64,000 nucleotides of DNA. It comes from Bdellovibrionales bacterium RIFOXYC1_FULL_37_79 (GTDB taxonomy: Bacteria > Bdellovibrionota > Bacteriovoracia > Bacteriovoracales > Bacteriovoracaceae). Below, one piece after another: positions 33,076-41,341 of the stretch. How positions within the stretch are numbered: the stretch's first letter is position 1; every line of letters begins with the position of its first letter. Both the position numbers and the translations under genes were made by a program. The notes beneath the pieces were generated by a model. That model did not search any database and had not been told where the DNA came from. It saw nothing but the letters and a program-made list of their open reading frames with translations. The stretch lies in the NCBI GenBank assembly GCA_001770015.1, contig MEQB01000026.1:124001-188000 (forward strand). Direction: 5' to 3'.

Positions 33076-33241
33076 TACGGTTACAATCTGTGTGCAGTAT
33101 ATTAATGATTCTGACCTGTTTTCAGACAGTTATGCAATTTGCAGTACCAAATTGGCGCCACAATTTTTTTTTGTATATTTTGTATATAACGATCAATAAA
33201 TTGCTCAAAAACTATTCTAAAATACCCTTAACTAAACAATA

Positions 33242-33274
33242 AAACTTGATGTTCCAATTTGGAACATCAAGTTT
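33242..33274. terminator. 16-bp perfect hairpin
   Basis: AAACTTGATGTTCCAA pairs with TTGGAACATCAAGTTT around a single central T. It lies just past the stop of the ORF6N remnant on the minus strand, with T-rich flanks on both strands; a bidirectional terminator. Confidence 0.75.
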
Positions 33275-33291
33275 ATTTATTCACAAAAACC

Positions 33292-33448
33292 TTATTCACT
33301 TTCATTATCCCTTAATCCAATACGCTTACGTTTTGGATCATGGCATGGGACTGTTTGCTCTATTGTATCTAATCTCTCAAATATAATTCTAAAAAGTTTA
33401 TCAGTATTATCTTTTAGGTTATTAATCTTTCCATCGCCACTTCACACT
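33292..33448 (-). pseudogene. ORF6N gene, 3' remnant
   Basis: The frame reads DNTDKLFRIIFERLDTIEQ, then HDPKRKRIGLRDNESE and a stop. This matches the C-terminus of the intact ORF6N protein at 38321 (GTDKLFRIVFERLEVVE..HDPDRKKIG). The 5' part is replaced by transposase debris. Confidence 0.75.
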
Positions 33449-33479
33449 TATCAGAATAAAAAAAAACATAGCTTGGTGC

Positions 33480-33640
33480 TTTTCCAAATTAAAAGTTTTT
33501 TATTCTTTTTCCTAACCTATCTGGCAATATTCTCTCTTAAAACAATGGCAAAATTAACTTCCTTCATCTAAAGTGTTTGAAATATTTTATGACTACAATA
33601 AGCTGAATCTGCCCTAAACCATATTTTTCCTTTTTTGAAA
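33480..33640 (-). pseudogene. DDE transposase fragment, IS1380-like
   Basis: The minus frame reads KKGKIWFRADSAYCSHKIFQTL, stop, MKEVNFAIVLRENIAR, stop. RADSAYC followed by a V.F.I strand matches the second catalytic Asp region of IS1380/IS4-type transposases. Internal stops show it is dead. Confidence 0.5.
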
Positions 33641-33714
33641 TTGGCCAGCAGTTTAAATAATTACATATTCAAAAGACTCTGTCTTTTCCACAGAATTTTT
33701 CACATTGAGCAATT

Positions 33715-34737
33715 TTAAATCTCTTCAAGCTCAATCAAATACCTACTATAGCGTTCATATCTATAAACGTTAAGTTCTTCAAAACCATCTTCCACTAATG
33801 AAACATTTGTAATTTTGAATTTTGTGTGACTGGAGAATATAACTTCCTTTTCATTGTTATATGGCTGAAGAATAGGCATATTGGGAACTGATCTTCCTGT
33901 TTTACTTTTAATTATAAATTTTACATTGTAGTAACCAGTATGATTATACGTTTGCAATCTGGTCGTAGACAAAAAGCCTCTTTCAACATATTCCCCATTT
34001 TTGTTTAGAAATAGCTGTAAAATATCCTTAGGTAAATAATCGGTTCGGTATACTGTTCCTGTGTAAACAGGCAGAGAATCTAGTGATTTTTGCAAAAAAT
34101 ACATATACCCCCGAACAAAAGAATTTAGCTTCTCATTACTCCTTAAAACAGGGTTAACTATATAGTTAAGTCCGCCGGTATAAGCAAAAATTGCCATTAG
34201 CTTAACAGAATAGATTGTAATAGAAAAAATTTTTCTTAACTGATAGTTTAAATAATCAACGAACTGACTTTTAATAAATCTGCTACGCAACTTTCTAGTA
34301 TCTAATAAGTTTTCAAGCCACTCAATTAAGTTTCTATCAAGACGGAACTGAGTTAAACTTTCCAGCGCGTTTTCAAGTTCTGATTGTTTGAATGTTGAAA
34401 AGCTAGCTATCAATGTCTCAATATTTACATCCTTTCCAGATCGCTCTTGCATATCAACCAATACTCTTTTTAAACGCTTAATCTCCGAAAGTTGCTGGTC
34501 AGCAATATTGGATAGCTTTGTATTGATATTTTTATCTATAATGGCGTGTTCAAAATCAGAGATAAGGAGATAATACTCTGTTTTAGATAATGAACCTTTC
34601 TCTTGATCAGCAAGAAGAGACCAAACCATTTGATTACATCCAAATCCTTTTAATGAAGCTGGCTCCCTCGTTTGTGTAAGAGAAATTTGACTACAGCCAA
34701 AAACAAACATAAAAATAAATAAAACAATTTTGCTCAT
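33715..34737 (-). CDS. Lipoprotein mono-ADP-ribosyltransferase (R-S-E class)
   Basis: 340 residues from the ATG at 34737, which opens a lipoprotein signal (MSKIVLFIFMFVFGC). A helical region (about 40-180) precedes a C-terminal ART domain: VYTGTVYRTDYLP (Arg231), YVERGFLSTT (S-T-T at 257-259), then SKTGRSVPNMPILQPYNNEKEVIFSSHTKFKI with the ExE motif Glu296-Lys-Glu298. This is the R-S-E signature of arginine-type ADP-ribosyltransferases such as C2/VIP2-like and effector toxins. As an exported lipoprotein it could modify host or prey proteins, or competitors. No immunity hydrolase is seen nearby. Confidence 0.85.
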   Translation of the reverse strand: MSKIVLFIFMFVFGCSQISLTQTREPASLKGFGCNQMVWSLLADQEKGSLSKTEYYLLISDFEHAIIDKNINTKLSNIADQQLSEIKRLKRVLVDMQERSGKDVNIETLIASFSTFKQSELENALESLTQFRLDRNLIEWLENLLDTRKLRSRFIKSQFVDYLNYQLRKIFSITIYSVKLMAIFAYTGGLNYIVNPVLRSNEKLNSFVRGYMYFLQKSLDSLPVYTGTVYRTDYLPKDILQLFLNKNGEYVERGFLSTTRLQTYNHTGYYNVKFIIKSKTGRSVPNMPILQPYNNEKEVIFSSHTKFKITNVSLVEDGFEELNVYRYERYSRYLIELEEI

Positions 34738-34869
34738 CACTAATATCCGCAACAAGATAATATGCAAACACTTATCGTCATATTTTCCTTACGCATTATA
34801 GAAAAACGTAAGGCCTCTGAGCTTTTTGAACTGGACGACAATAGTAATGTTAATTAACCCCAGTTCAGC

Positions 34870-35097
34870 CTAATCTCCCAATAAAATCGGGCCACTATGC
34901 CATTTGATCGATGGTTTCTTCTTTTGATGAGTGTAAGAAATCAATCCAGCAAGAAGATTTACTAGAAAATTTATAGGGCTTCGGTGTCTTGAATGTTCTA
35001 TGTCGGAAATGTTTTTTAGCTGGTCATTAATCGTTTCAATAACAAATCTTTTTCGTAGTAAAATTTTATCCTCCCATAATAAAAAACGATTTTTCAT
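34870..35097 (-). pseudogene. IS982 transposase, C-terminal remnant
   Basis: 75 codons: [53 protein letters not shown]. This is the C-terminal end of IS982-family transposases (LRKR..IET.NDQLKN...IEH.RHRS..NF). The catalytic N-terminal two thirds are gone. Confidence 0.8.
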
Positions 35098-35877
35098 TCG
35101 TGATGTTACGTTGGTTATAAGCTGAACTCCTGTTCATCGCCGCCATACTTCTTAGCAATTTTTTCAACATCTAAATATGTAGGAGGAATGAAATAACTCA
35201 TAAATTAAAATCTGAACGAAGGAGACCAAAAAAATGCATATCCCGATACTGGCCATATAGTCTATTACGCTTTCTAGTGGAACTTACTTACTATTCGTTT
35301 TTTAGAAGAAACAAAGTGCCATTATGCGCGGTCTCAACGTAAACATTTATTGACCTGTTTTTAGTTTTTAGCACTTCTATAATAACCGGTACCAATTCCA
35401 ATCATTTGAAGCCTTCCGCTCCTTCACTTTTGGCCGTCGACGAAGGAGTTTTCGTTACTATCTTGGTGATACAGTAGATCTATCCTCCTGTTGGCCCCGA
35501 AACTTACCGACTCTCTCAGCTGGTACTGACGCTTTATTTCACGGTCTTCGGCATTCTTATATCATCAGATAATATAAATGATACAGGCTTGACAGGGATT
35601 ACATACTATTTTTTTGAAATGTTGTTTTGACCACTGGTCTATGGATTTTTGCGTCTTTTTTTGCTAGTAAGGAAATTCCATTTTGTGCTTAGAAATTTCT
35701 AACGCAAATGCTTGCAAGCACAAGTTAAGCACAAAATAAGCCAATCAGTGAAAGTGCCAGACAGTTAGTGACAGGTTCAACCCTCGGATTTGGATTAACT
35801 TACTGAAACCTCATGTGAATAATTATAAATAGATAAAAAATTAAAAAAAATATTGTTCAAAAAGGTGGAAAATTGCT
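35098..35877. other. Intergenic region with decayed sequence
   Basis: About 780 bp with no intact gene. A 28-codon minus frame from 35201 reads [23 protein letters not shown]. Frames near 35400-35560 look like eroded coding DNA. A GCCAGACAGT stretch at about 35757 resembles the 14-bp repeat. Probably mobile-element wreckage. Confidence 0.4.
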
Positions 35878-35999
35878 GGAGGTTTCTTTAGAAAACCAGT
35901 CGCTCCGTATAGTTAGCTTATCATTAAGCACAGATAAGCATACCATTTTACCACATAATTGAACAACGAATTTTTATTTTTCAGAAGAAAAGAAACGAT
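35878..35999. repeat. 122-bp 3' element, copy 2
   Basis: Gapless match to 29188-29309, covering the last codons (RFFSS-EK) and flank of the small gene at 35974. The stem GCTTATC/GATAAGC around ATTAAGCAC differs from copy 1 at two paired positions, each compensated. Confidence 0.85.
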
Positions 36000-36168
36000 T
36001 ATTACTCTCTCTTTTGATTGCATTTTTTTTATCTACTAACATTGAATTTTTATTAATAATTTTAACTAAATCAATTAGCTCTTTCTCTGTTGGCCTACGC
36101 TTATTGATTTCAAGCATATCTTCCTTAATTTCTTTAATGCTTCTTCTGATTTTTTTAATATCTTTCAT
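35974..36168 (-). CDS. Small charged helical protein
   Basis: 64 residues from the ATG at 36168 (an upstream in-frame Met adds a less likely 16 residues). Highly charged and helical: KKIRRSIKEIKEDMLEINKRRPTEKELIDLVKIINKN. It ends in NNRFFSSEK, the tail shared with abiEii through the repeat element. Could be an antitoxin-like or regulatory peptide; no family recognised. Confidence 0.45.
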   Translation of the reverse strand: MKDIKKIRRSIKEIKEDMLEINKRRPTEKELIDLVKIINKNSMLVDKKNAIKRESNNRFFSSEK

Positions 36169-36311
36169 TTTATCCCTCGAGTGAACCAATATTATACACC
36201 GTTCACAGGACATCAAACACTATGAAATCAGGATTGTTTTTTTGATCCTCCATAGCTTCATTTACTATAATCAATATACTTATTCCCTAATAAACATTAG
36301 TGTCCACTGAC

Positions 36312-36797
36312 TTAATTTTTATCTAGCACTTTTTTCATGAGGTATAATTTTTCCTCAGGAACTCGACCTTCCTCTTCTTTAAATATTTTATACCCTAGAT
36401 TATGATACAACTTCATTGCTTTAGTATTTGTACTATCAACTCCTAAAGTCAAGACTCTAACACTTTTTCCAATAGCAAATGTTTCAAGATCCTGAACACA
36501 TTGTTTTCCAATGCCATGGCCATGCAAATCTTTTCTTACTTCAAGATCATGTATATGAGCAACGTCTACACCATTTGCAAGATCAGGATCATTATCAGCA
36601 TTTTTATAAATTATCTGAATCATCGCAACGGCTTGTCCATTCATTATCTTTATAAAAATATCTCTATTGGCGCCAATTTCTTTTATTTCATTTGATAATC
36701 TTTTCCTTATATTCTCACGTTCACTATCGTTATTTAGGTTTGTAAGGCCTATATCTAATAAAAGCGATAATTCTTTGTTTGTAGAAATTATTATCAT
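36312..36797 (-). CDS. GNAT acetyltransferase downstream of module 3
   Basis: 161-residue GNAT with the strand VDVAHIHDLEVRKDLHGHGIGKQCVQDLETFA (acetyl-CoA loop RKDLHGHGIGKQ) and LGVDSTNTKAMKLYHNLGYKIF. Its start follows, by 6 nt, the stop of a 23-codon relic of a different GNAT gene, so it seems to have replaced the original module 3 GNAT. GAGGG lies just before the start. Confidence 0.85.
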   Translation of the reverse strand: MIIISTNKELSLLLDIGLTNLNNDSERENIRKRLSNEIKEIGANRDIFIKIMNGQAVAMIQIIYKNADNDPDLANGVDVAHIHDLEVRKDLHGHGIGKQCVQDLETFAIGKSVRVLTLGVDSTNTKAMKLYHNLGYKIFKEEEGRVPEEKLYLMKKVLDKN

Positions 36798-36803
36798 CGT
36801 CCC

Positions 36804-36875
36804 TCAATCAACCTCAAGATTGTTTCTAAGCTCTTCCCTTTTTTTTCTAACATGTTCTTCAAATGTTTTTTCCAT
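36804..36875 (-). pseudogene. 5' relic of a GNAT gene like 31253-31849
   Basis: A 23-codon frame, MEKTFEEHVRKKREELRNNL plus three residues, is almost identical to the first codons of the GNAT behind module 2. It shows that module 3 once had the same downstream gene; now it acts at most as a leader peptide for the 36797 GNAT. Confidence 0.8.
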
Positions 36876-36966
36876 CAATTTTTTTTCTCAAATCCTTATG
36901 AATATTTTTTGGATTTTAAAATATTAAACAAATACAAAGATGTGCAATATATTAAAATATTTCCAC

Positions 36967-37629
36967 CTATACAAAATCCAGCCCTCTGGCCTCTTCTAAA
37001 TCTTTCCAATTTCGATAACTGGCATTTGCTGAACAACTCAATAGTTTGGATGCCTGATATGCATTTTGTGCTAACCCTAAAGTAAAGACCGTAATAAAAT
37101 CTGCTCGAAGGTTACTTCCAAAAACAAGTCTGTTTCTAAGCCAGGCATTATTCTTAATCACCTGATCACGTTTTAAAAGTTTCTTCGATTCATCCGCATG
37201 CATGGGTGCTACCTTAACTCCAAAACAAAGAAAATCCGCATCCACTCCTTTTAGTTTAAGATACAACTCATCATCACCTTCAAATTTGGGAGAATTTTTT
37301 CCAAACCTTTTTTCTATTTCTTTAATAATTGTTTTAAAGCGCAGATCACCTTTACTTAAACATTTTTTAGCAATACCGCCAAGAAGCGCTAATTGAAAGG
37401 GACTTAAATCTTTCATCAAGTATTTAAGTCGTTCCACATGAACCAGATCCATATAATTCTCTAACCATAAAAGCATGAGTCCAAACATCTTTCGATCACC
37501 CGGAAATTCACCTGATTTAATGGTCTCTATAATGGTTTGTTCAGGATTAGCATGGTCAGTTGCTTTCGTATTAAAAGCAATACCTAGTGATGCCCAACTA
37601 TCTCGCAAACTATCATCACTTTTATTCAT
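36967..37629 (-). CDS. Module 3 partner protein with C-terminal winged-helix-like domain
   Basis: 220-residue, more distant paralog of 23375 and 31862. Shared features are an N-terminal PEQTIIETIKSGEFPGDRKMFGLMLLWLENYMDLVHVERL pattern and the C-terminal NNAWLRNRLVFGSNLRADFITVFTLGLAQNAYQASKLLSCSANASYRNW, a predicted winged helix. The start overlaps the NTase stop by 8 nt. The divergence from module 2 shows the modules are old relatives, not a fresh duplication. Confidence 0.7.
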   Translation of the reverse strand: MNKSDDSLRDSWASLGIAFNTKATDHANPEQTIIETIKSGEFPGDRKMFGLMLLWLENYMDLVHVERLKYLMKDLSPFQLALLGGIAKKCLSKGDLRFKTIIKEIEKRFGKNSPKFEGDDELYLKLKGVDADFLCFGVKVAPMHADESKKLLKRDQVIKNNAWLRNRLVFGSNLRADFITVFTLGLAQNAYQASKLLSCSANASYRNWKDLEEARGLDFV

Positions 37630-38143
37630 AACCCAAATCCTTTTTTAATATCTGTCCTTGCATTTCGACCCACTCGGGCCAACTTGGATTTCCATCTTTG
37701 GTCTTGGTATATTCAATCGCTATGTTCAATTCATCCAACGAGGGCCTAAGCTCAATTAAATCTTGTCTATCTTTTTTTCGGTCACATAAGGCCCAAAATT
37801 TTGAAAAAATTAAATCCTCTCTAGAAATTGAATAAACTATTAAATTGCTTTCCTTAAAAATTATTTGAACGCGCTTATCCCAACCAACTTTTAAATCTTT
37901 TACAATCGAAGCTGGACCACAGTTAAGCCAATGAGAATCTAACCCTAAATCTTCAGCAACACTTTCTGCAGCTTCTCTTAGAGCATCATCAATCGGTGGC
38001 GCTACAATATCAATATCTTTAGTAGTGCGTGCAATAATCCCTTGTAAAATGAGAGATGCTCCTCCACAAATAACAAATGAACGTTTAATCTTCTTCTTTT
38101 TTAAGTAGATATTTAATAAAACAAGGCTTTCTTTAATTTCCAT
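37622..38143 (-). CDS. Module 3 nucleotidyltransferase (AbiEii/DUF6036-like)
   Basis: 173-residue NTase. Catalytic motif FVICGGASLILQGIIARTTKDIDIVAP; then WLNCGPASIVKDLKVGWDKRVQIIF, SISREDLIFSKFWALCDRKKDRQDL and WPEWV, colinear with module 2. All expected NTase residues look present, so this copy should be active. It precedes the wHTH gene with overlapping ends, and a long inverted repeat lies upstream. Confidence 0.8.
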   Translation of the reverse strand: MEIKESLVLLNIYLKKKKIKRSFVICGGASLILQGIIARTTKDIDIVAPPIDDALREAAESVAEDLGLDSHWLNCGPASIVKDLKVGWDKRVQIIFKESNLIVYSISREDLIFSKFWALCDRKKDRQDLIELRPSLDELNIAIEYTKTKDGNPSWPEWVEMQGQILKKDLGYE

Positions 38144-38156
38144 TAATCCATCCTCT

Positions 38157-38195
38157 TATTGATTATTATAATCTATTACACTATTATAATCAATA
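38157..38195. promoter_or_regulatory. Inverted repeat, likely operator of module 3
   Basis: Perfect 10-bp TATTGATTAT/ATAATCAATA with a 19-nt centre, 14 bp upstream of the NTase start codon. It has the same position and size class as the module 1 and 2 repeats, but a different sequence. Confidence 0.6.
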
Positions 38196-38239
38196 CGTAC
38201 AAATTACAAGATAAATACCTAAAATCACAGTAATAACCT

Positions 38240-38267
38240 ATACCGACCCTAAGGCCGATATAGGTTT
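38240..38267. terminator. Hairpin after ORF6N gene
   Basis: CCTATACCGACC/GGCCGATATAGG pair with G-U wobbles around CTAA. It lies after the ORF6N stop on the minus strand. A similar hairpin followed by the same AATTCTAAAACTTT tail occurs at about 15648-15700. Confidence 0.45.
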
Positions 38268-38320
38268 AATTTAAAATTCTAAAACTTTATTAGATCCAGC
38301 AACCTTCTCCACTTTAAGAC

Positions 38321-38848
38321 TTATTTGGTCTTGATTCCAATCTTCTTTCGATCGGGGTCATGGATAGGGATTTTTGCTTCAACAACCTCAAGCCTTTCAA
38401 AGACTATTCTAAAAAGCTTATCTGTTCCTTTCTCCAAGTCATCTACCTTTTGTGCCAGTGACTCCCCTGAGGCTAACAATTTTCTCAGTTTGGTAAATGT
38501 TCTCATGATTGAGATATTTACTTGAATTGCTCTTTCACTATTTAAAACACTTGAAAGCATGGCCACCCCATTTTCACTAAAAACATAAGGCAGAACTCTT
38601 CGTTTGTAATTCCAATGGGTTGCAGGATTTGCGGTAACAAATTGTGACCGCAAACTCTCTAAATCACTGTTATTACATTGATACGAAAAGTCGCTTGGAA
38701 ATCTTGAAAAATTTCTTTTTACTGCCTGATTAAGTGCCTTCGTTTCTACCCCATAAAGCTCAGCAAGATCACTATCCAACATCACTTTTTGGCCTCTTAG
38801 AATATAAATCATTTTTTCAATTTTTGAGATAATTACTTCCTGATTCAT
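38321..38848 (-). CDS. ORF6N domain DNA-binding protein
   Basis: 175-residue ORF6N (KilA-N related) protein. The domain is plain: IYILRGQKVMLDSDLAELYGVETKALNQAVKRNFSRFP, FVTANPATHWNYKRRVLPYVFSENGVAMLSSVLNSERAIQVNI. A coiled tail (LEKGTDKLFRIVFERLEVVE) follows. ORF6N proteins are common phage and plasmid cargo. The 3' part of a second copy is at 33292. It overlaps the end of the broken integrase by 4 nt. Confidence 0.85.
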   Translation of the reverse strand: MNQEVIISKIEKMIYILRGQKVMLDSDLAELYGVETKALNQAVKRNFSRFPSDFSYQCNNSDLESLRSQFVTANPATHWNYKRRVLPYVFSENGVAMLSSVLNSERAIQVNISIMRTFTKLRKLLASGESLAQKVDDLEKGTDKLFRIVFERLEVVEAKIPIHDPDRKKIGIKTK

Positions 38849-39481
38849 ATTTTATCTCCCTTAGAAAAAAGACTTACAACATTATCACCAAAACAAATTG
38901 CTTCAGGAACAAACTGCAAACAATCAGTGGCCCCTTTCGTATCAACTTCTGCAAGTCTAAGATAGATGTCCATTGTTGAAGATTTTTTCCATCCTCCAAT
39001 TTTCATTACTTGGGGCCGGAACTCCACTCCCCAACATTTGAGTTGCAAAGCAAGCACGCAAGGCATGATACTTTATTGGCTTAATACCAATTGATTTTAA
39101 AAAGTTTTTAAGTGCTTGATCTCCGTTGTCCCAATCTTTACTTCTTGGAAGAACATATTCGTTCCCCGCTTTCTTCGGGCCGTTCTTTAAATCAATAATC
39201 AACTTATAGAAGCTACTATTGATCGGAACTGTTCTCCAATATCTCCCTTTCGTTGGGCCACTTTTTTTCGCATTTGAATCATAGGATCTATCAACCATAA
39301 TGATATTTTTTTCTAGATCAATCTGCTCCCAAGATAAAGCGTGAAGTTCACCACTTCTCATTCCTGTTAAAATGGCGAAGGCCCATATCGAGTACCAATG
39401 ATGATTTACTGCTTTTGCTACTGATAAAAACTTTTTAATTTCTTCCAGCCCAAGTATGTCCGGAGCCTTCTTCTCACTCAT
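38845..39481 (-). pseudogene. Tyrosine recombinase, frameshifted and 5'-truncated
   Basis: The first frame (to 38957) holds the catalytic domain start: LTGMRSGELHALSW (Arg), YHALRACFATQMLGSGVPAP (H-x-x-R). The reading then moves at a CCCC run near 39020 to the frame encoding VMKIGGWKKSSTMDIYLRLAEVDTKG (Trp/His position, nucleophile Tyr in DIYLR). A one-base indel splits the active site, and the N-terminal DNA-binding arm is absent. It marks the right border of the island. Confidence 0.8.
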
Positions 39482-39508
39482 ATCACCTGACGCTGACGGA
39501 TAAATTAA

Positions 39509-39820
39509 TCAAATCGTCTTCACCATCTCATAAAATCTTTCCAAGTGACTCGGTAGTGCTTCACAAATAAAATCATGACATCGATCTCTTAATCTATCTG
39601 GATCAGAATCTTTTCCGGTAGCGTGATCCCAGTCAAACTAATTCAAATTCAGGGCTTTTAAAAATTTGGAAATATATTCTTCCGAAATATTTCCTCGGCC
39701 GCTTTCCATTTGCTGGACTCTTGGAAATGACATTTCCATCTTATCGGCCAATTCTCTTACCGAAAGATCTGATTTATAAGATTAGTTTGAAACTGCGATC
39801 TCTTTAATGGCCAATTCACT
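39509..39820 (-). pseudogene. XRE-type HTH regulator with two nonsense codons
   Basis: The minus frame reads ELAIKEIAVSN, stop, SYKSDLSVRELADKMEMSFPRVQQMESGRGNISEEYISKFLKALNLN, stop, FDWDHATGKDSD...ERFYEMVKTI. The central part is a clean XRE helix-turn-helix of the HigA/antitoxin type. Two in-frame stops indicate decay. Confidence 0.7.
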
Positions 39821-39843
39821 TCGTGGCTGATATTTTTGCTAAT

Positions 39844-40278
39844 ATGAATTCCTATTCACTCCGACCAGCTACGAAAACCGACTTTGCCTTTCTTCAGAAA
39901 CTTCACAAGCTGACTCTAAAGCCGTATGTAGAGCAAATTTGGGGTTGGAATGATTTGCAACAAGAAAAACTGCTTTGCGATAGATTTGATCCAGCCAAGT
40001 TACAAGTGATTCAAATTGAGAGTGAGGACGTAGGTGTTCTTCAAGTGGAAGAAAAAATTGAACAGATATTTCTCGCCAATATCTTGTTATTACCAGAATG
40101 GCAGGGCAAGGGACTAGGAAGCAAGATCGTTCTAGATATTATTGTAAGGGCTGGCAATTTGCCCGTGACACTAACGGTACTTAAACCAAATCCGGCGAAG
40201 AGTCTGTATGAGCGGCTTGGCTTCGTAACAACAAACGAGGATGAAGTTCGCTACTTTATGAAGAGGATTGCATTCTGA
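39844..40278 (+). CDS. GNAT acetyltransferase
   Basis: 144 residues from the ATG at 39844 (a GTG at 39823 would add 7). YSLRPATKTDFAFLQKLHKLTLKPYV is a typical GNAT opening; the acetyl-CoA loop is LLPEWQGKGLGSKIVLDII, followed by NPAKSLYERLGFVTTNE. Related to small phage- or island-borne acetyltransferases. It lies head-to-head with the broken XRE gene at the island edge. Confidence 0.85.
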   Translation: MNSYSLRPATKTDFAFLQKLHKLTLKPYVEQIWGWNDLQQEKLLCDRFDPAKLQVIQIESEDVGVLQVEEKIEQIFLANILLLPEWQGKGLGSKIVLDIIVRAGNLPVTLTVLKPNPAKSLYERLGFVTTNEDEVRYFMKRIAF

Positions 40279-40408
40279 TTGATATGCCCCCATTTGGGCA
40301 AAGACAATATCAGTCCTTTTTTTTACTGGTCGATTTTGGAGCACTTACACAACAACAAAAGACCCTATCTACCTCAAAAACTTTATTAAAAAAACGGAAG
40401 CCAAGGCA

Positions 40409-40462
40409 GAAGCCAGAACAGAAGCCAGAACAGAAGCCAGAACAGAAGCCAGAACAGAAGCC
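40409..40462 (+). repeat. 12-bp tandem repeat GAAGCCAGAACA
   Basis: Four full units and one partial. It lies in a doubtful 69-codon frame (EQKP repeats) without a ribosome site. Treated as a minisatellite in the 330-bp gap between the GNAT and tRNA-Cys, where I see nothing else. Confidence 0.85.
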
Positions 40463-40607
40463 AAGAGAAGCCTACGAGAGTAATTTCATGTAATGCTATG
40501 TAACGTTCAATGCATTAACCTTGATCTAACTAATTGAAACCTTCTGTTAATAATATTAATACTATAATAAAAATCTTTGCTAAATTCGAAAAAGCAGCTT
40601 TTCTTTT

Positions 40608-40685
40608 TGGAGGTGACGGCCGGATTTGAACCGGCGATTGTACGGTTTTGCAAACCGCTCCTTTTGACCGCTCAGGCACGTCACC
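40608..40685 (-). tRNA. tRNA-Cys (anticodon GCA)
   Basis: Cloverleaf on the minus strand: acceptor GGTGACG/CGTCACC, anticodon stem GCGGT/ACCGT around the loop TTGCAAA (anticodon GCA), T-arm GCCGG-TTCAAAT-CCGGC, discriminator T, CCA encoded. The D-stem is only three pairs with a long loop, as in some Cys tRNAs. Confidence 0.95.
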
Positions 40686-40753
40686 TTAGAATTGATGACA
40701 CCTATAGTGGGAGAGAAAGCGTATTTTGTCAACCGCTGGGGTACAAAATTCGC

Positions 40754-41059
40754 TTAGGCTTCTCTGATAATGTACTTGTCTTTGCCAGCATCGATTTGTT
40801 CTTTTAAATCTTTTCCGACTTTAAAGAATGGAACCTTCTTCGGTGGAACTTTGACAATCTTTCCAGTCTTTGGATTTCTTCCTTCATAAGACTTGTAATT
40901 ACGATTGGCAAATGATCCAAAGCCTCTGATTTCAATTCGATCATCGTCGTAGAGAGACTTAATCATGCTGTCAAAACAAATGTTAATAACTGCTTCCGCT
41001 TGTTTATGAGTAATATTAGCACCCTTTTCAATGGCAGCTATCAAATCTGCTTTAGTCAT
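40754..41059 (-). CDS. HU/IHF family histone-like DNA-binding protein
   Basis: 101-residue nucleoid protein. MTKADLIAAIEKGANITHKQAEAVIN is the dimerisation helix pair; DDRIEIRGFGSFANRNYKSYEGRNPKTGKIVKVPPKKVPFFKVGKDLKE is the DNA-binding beta arm with the intercalating Pro in RNPKTG. AAGGAG precedes the start. About 10 residues longer than HU-beta at the C-terminus. Bends DNA; core gene. Confidence 0.95.
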   Translation of the reverse strand: MTKADLIAAIEKGANITHKQAEAVINICFDSMIKSLYDDDRIEIRGFGSFANRNYKSYEGRNPKTGKIVKVPPKKVPFFKVGKDLKEQIDAGKDKYIIREA

Positions 41060-41341
41060 AGAATCGCTCCTTATGTAAGACTCTAATTTTTTTGTCTTCT
41101 TTGTGTAACCTATCGGATATTCGTTAAAGCACTTAAGTATATATTATAACAAGAATGGAAATATTTATTGTTTATGCAAATTTTGCCTAACTACCTAAAT
41201 TTTTGGCATCAAACATTGTCCAATTGGCCATGCACACATTCGACAACCGATTGATTTAATTGATTTATTCCGGTTTAAATCCTAATTTAGGCCAATCTCC
41301 TAGTAGACTAATTATATCGGAGAACTCCTATTAAATTGAAA

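Noticed and set aside
29188-35999. Integron with attC sites
   Set aside because: The hairpin element is suggestive, but no integron-type integrase is seen and no GTTRRRY/RYYYAAC core pair is clear in both copies; kept only as a hypothesis in the findings.
40284-40493. 69-codon plus-strand frame with EQKP repeats
   Set aside because: No ribosome site, starts just past the GNAT stop, and its coding look comes only from the 12-bp minisatellite.
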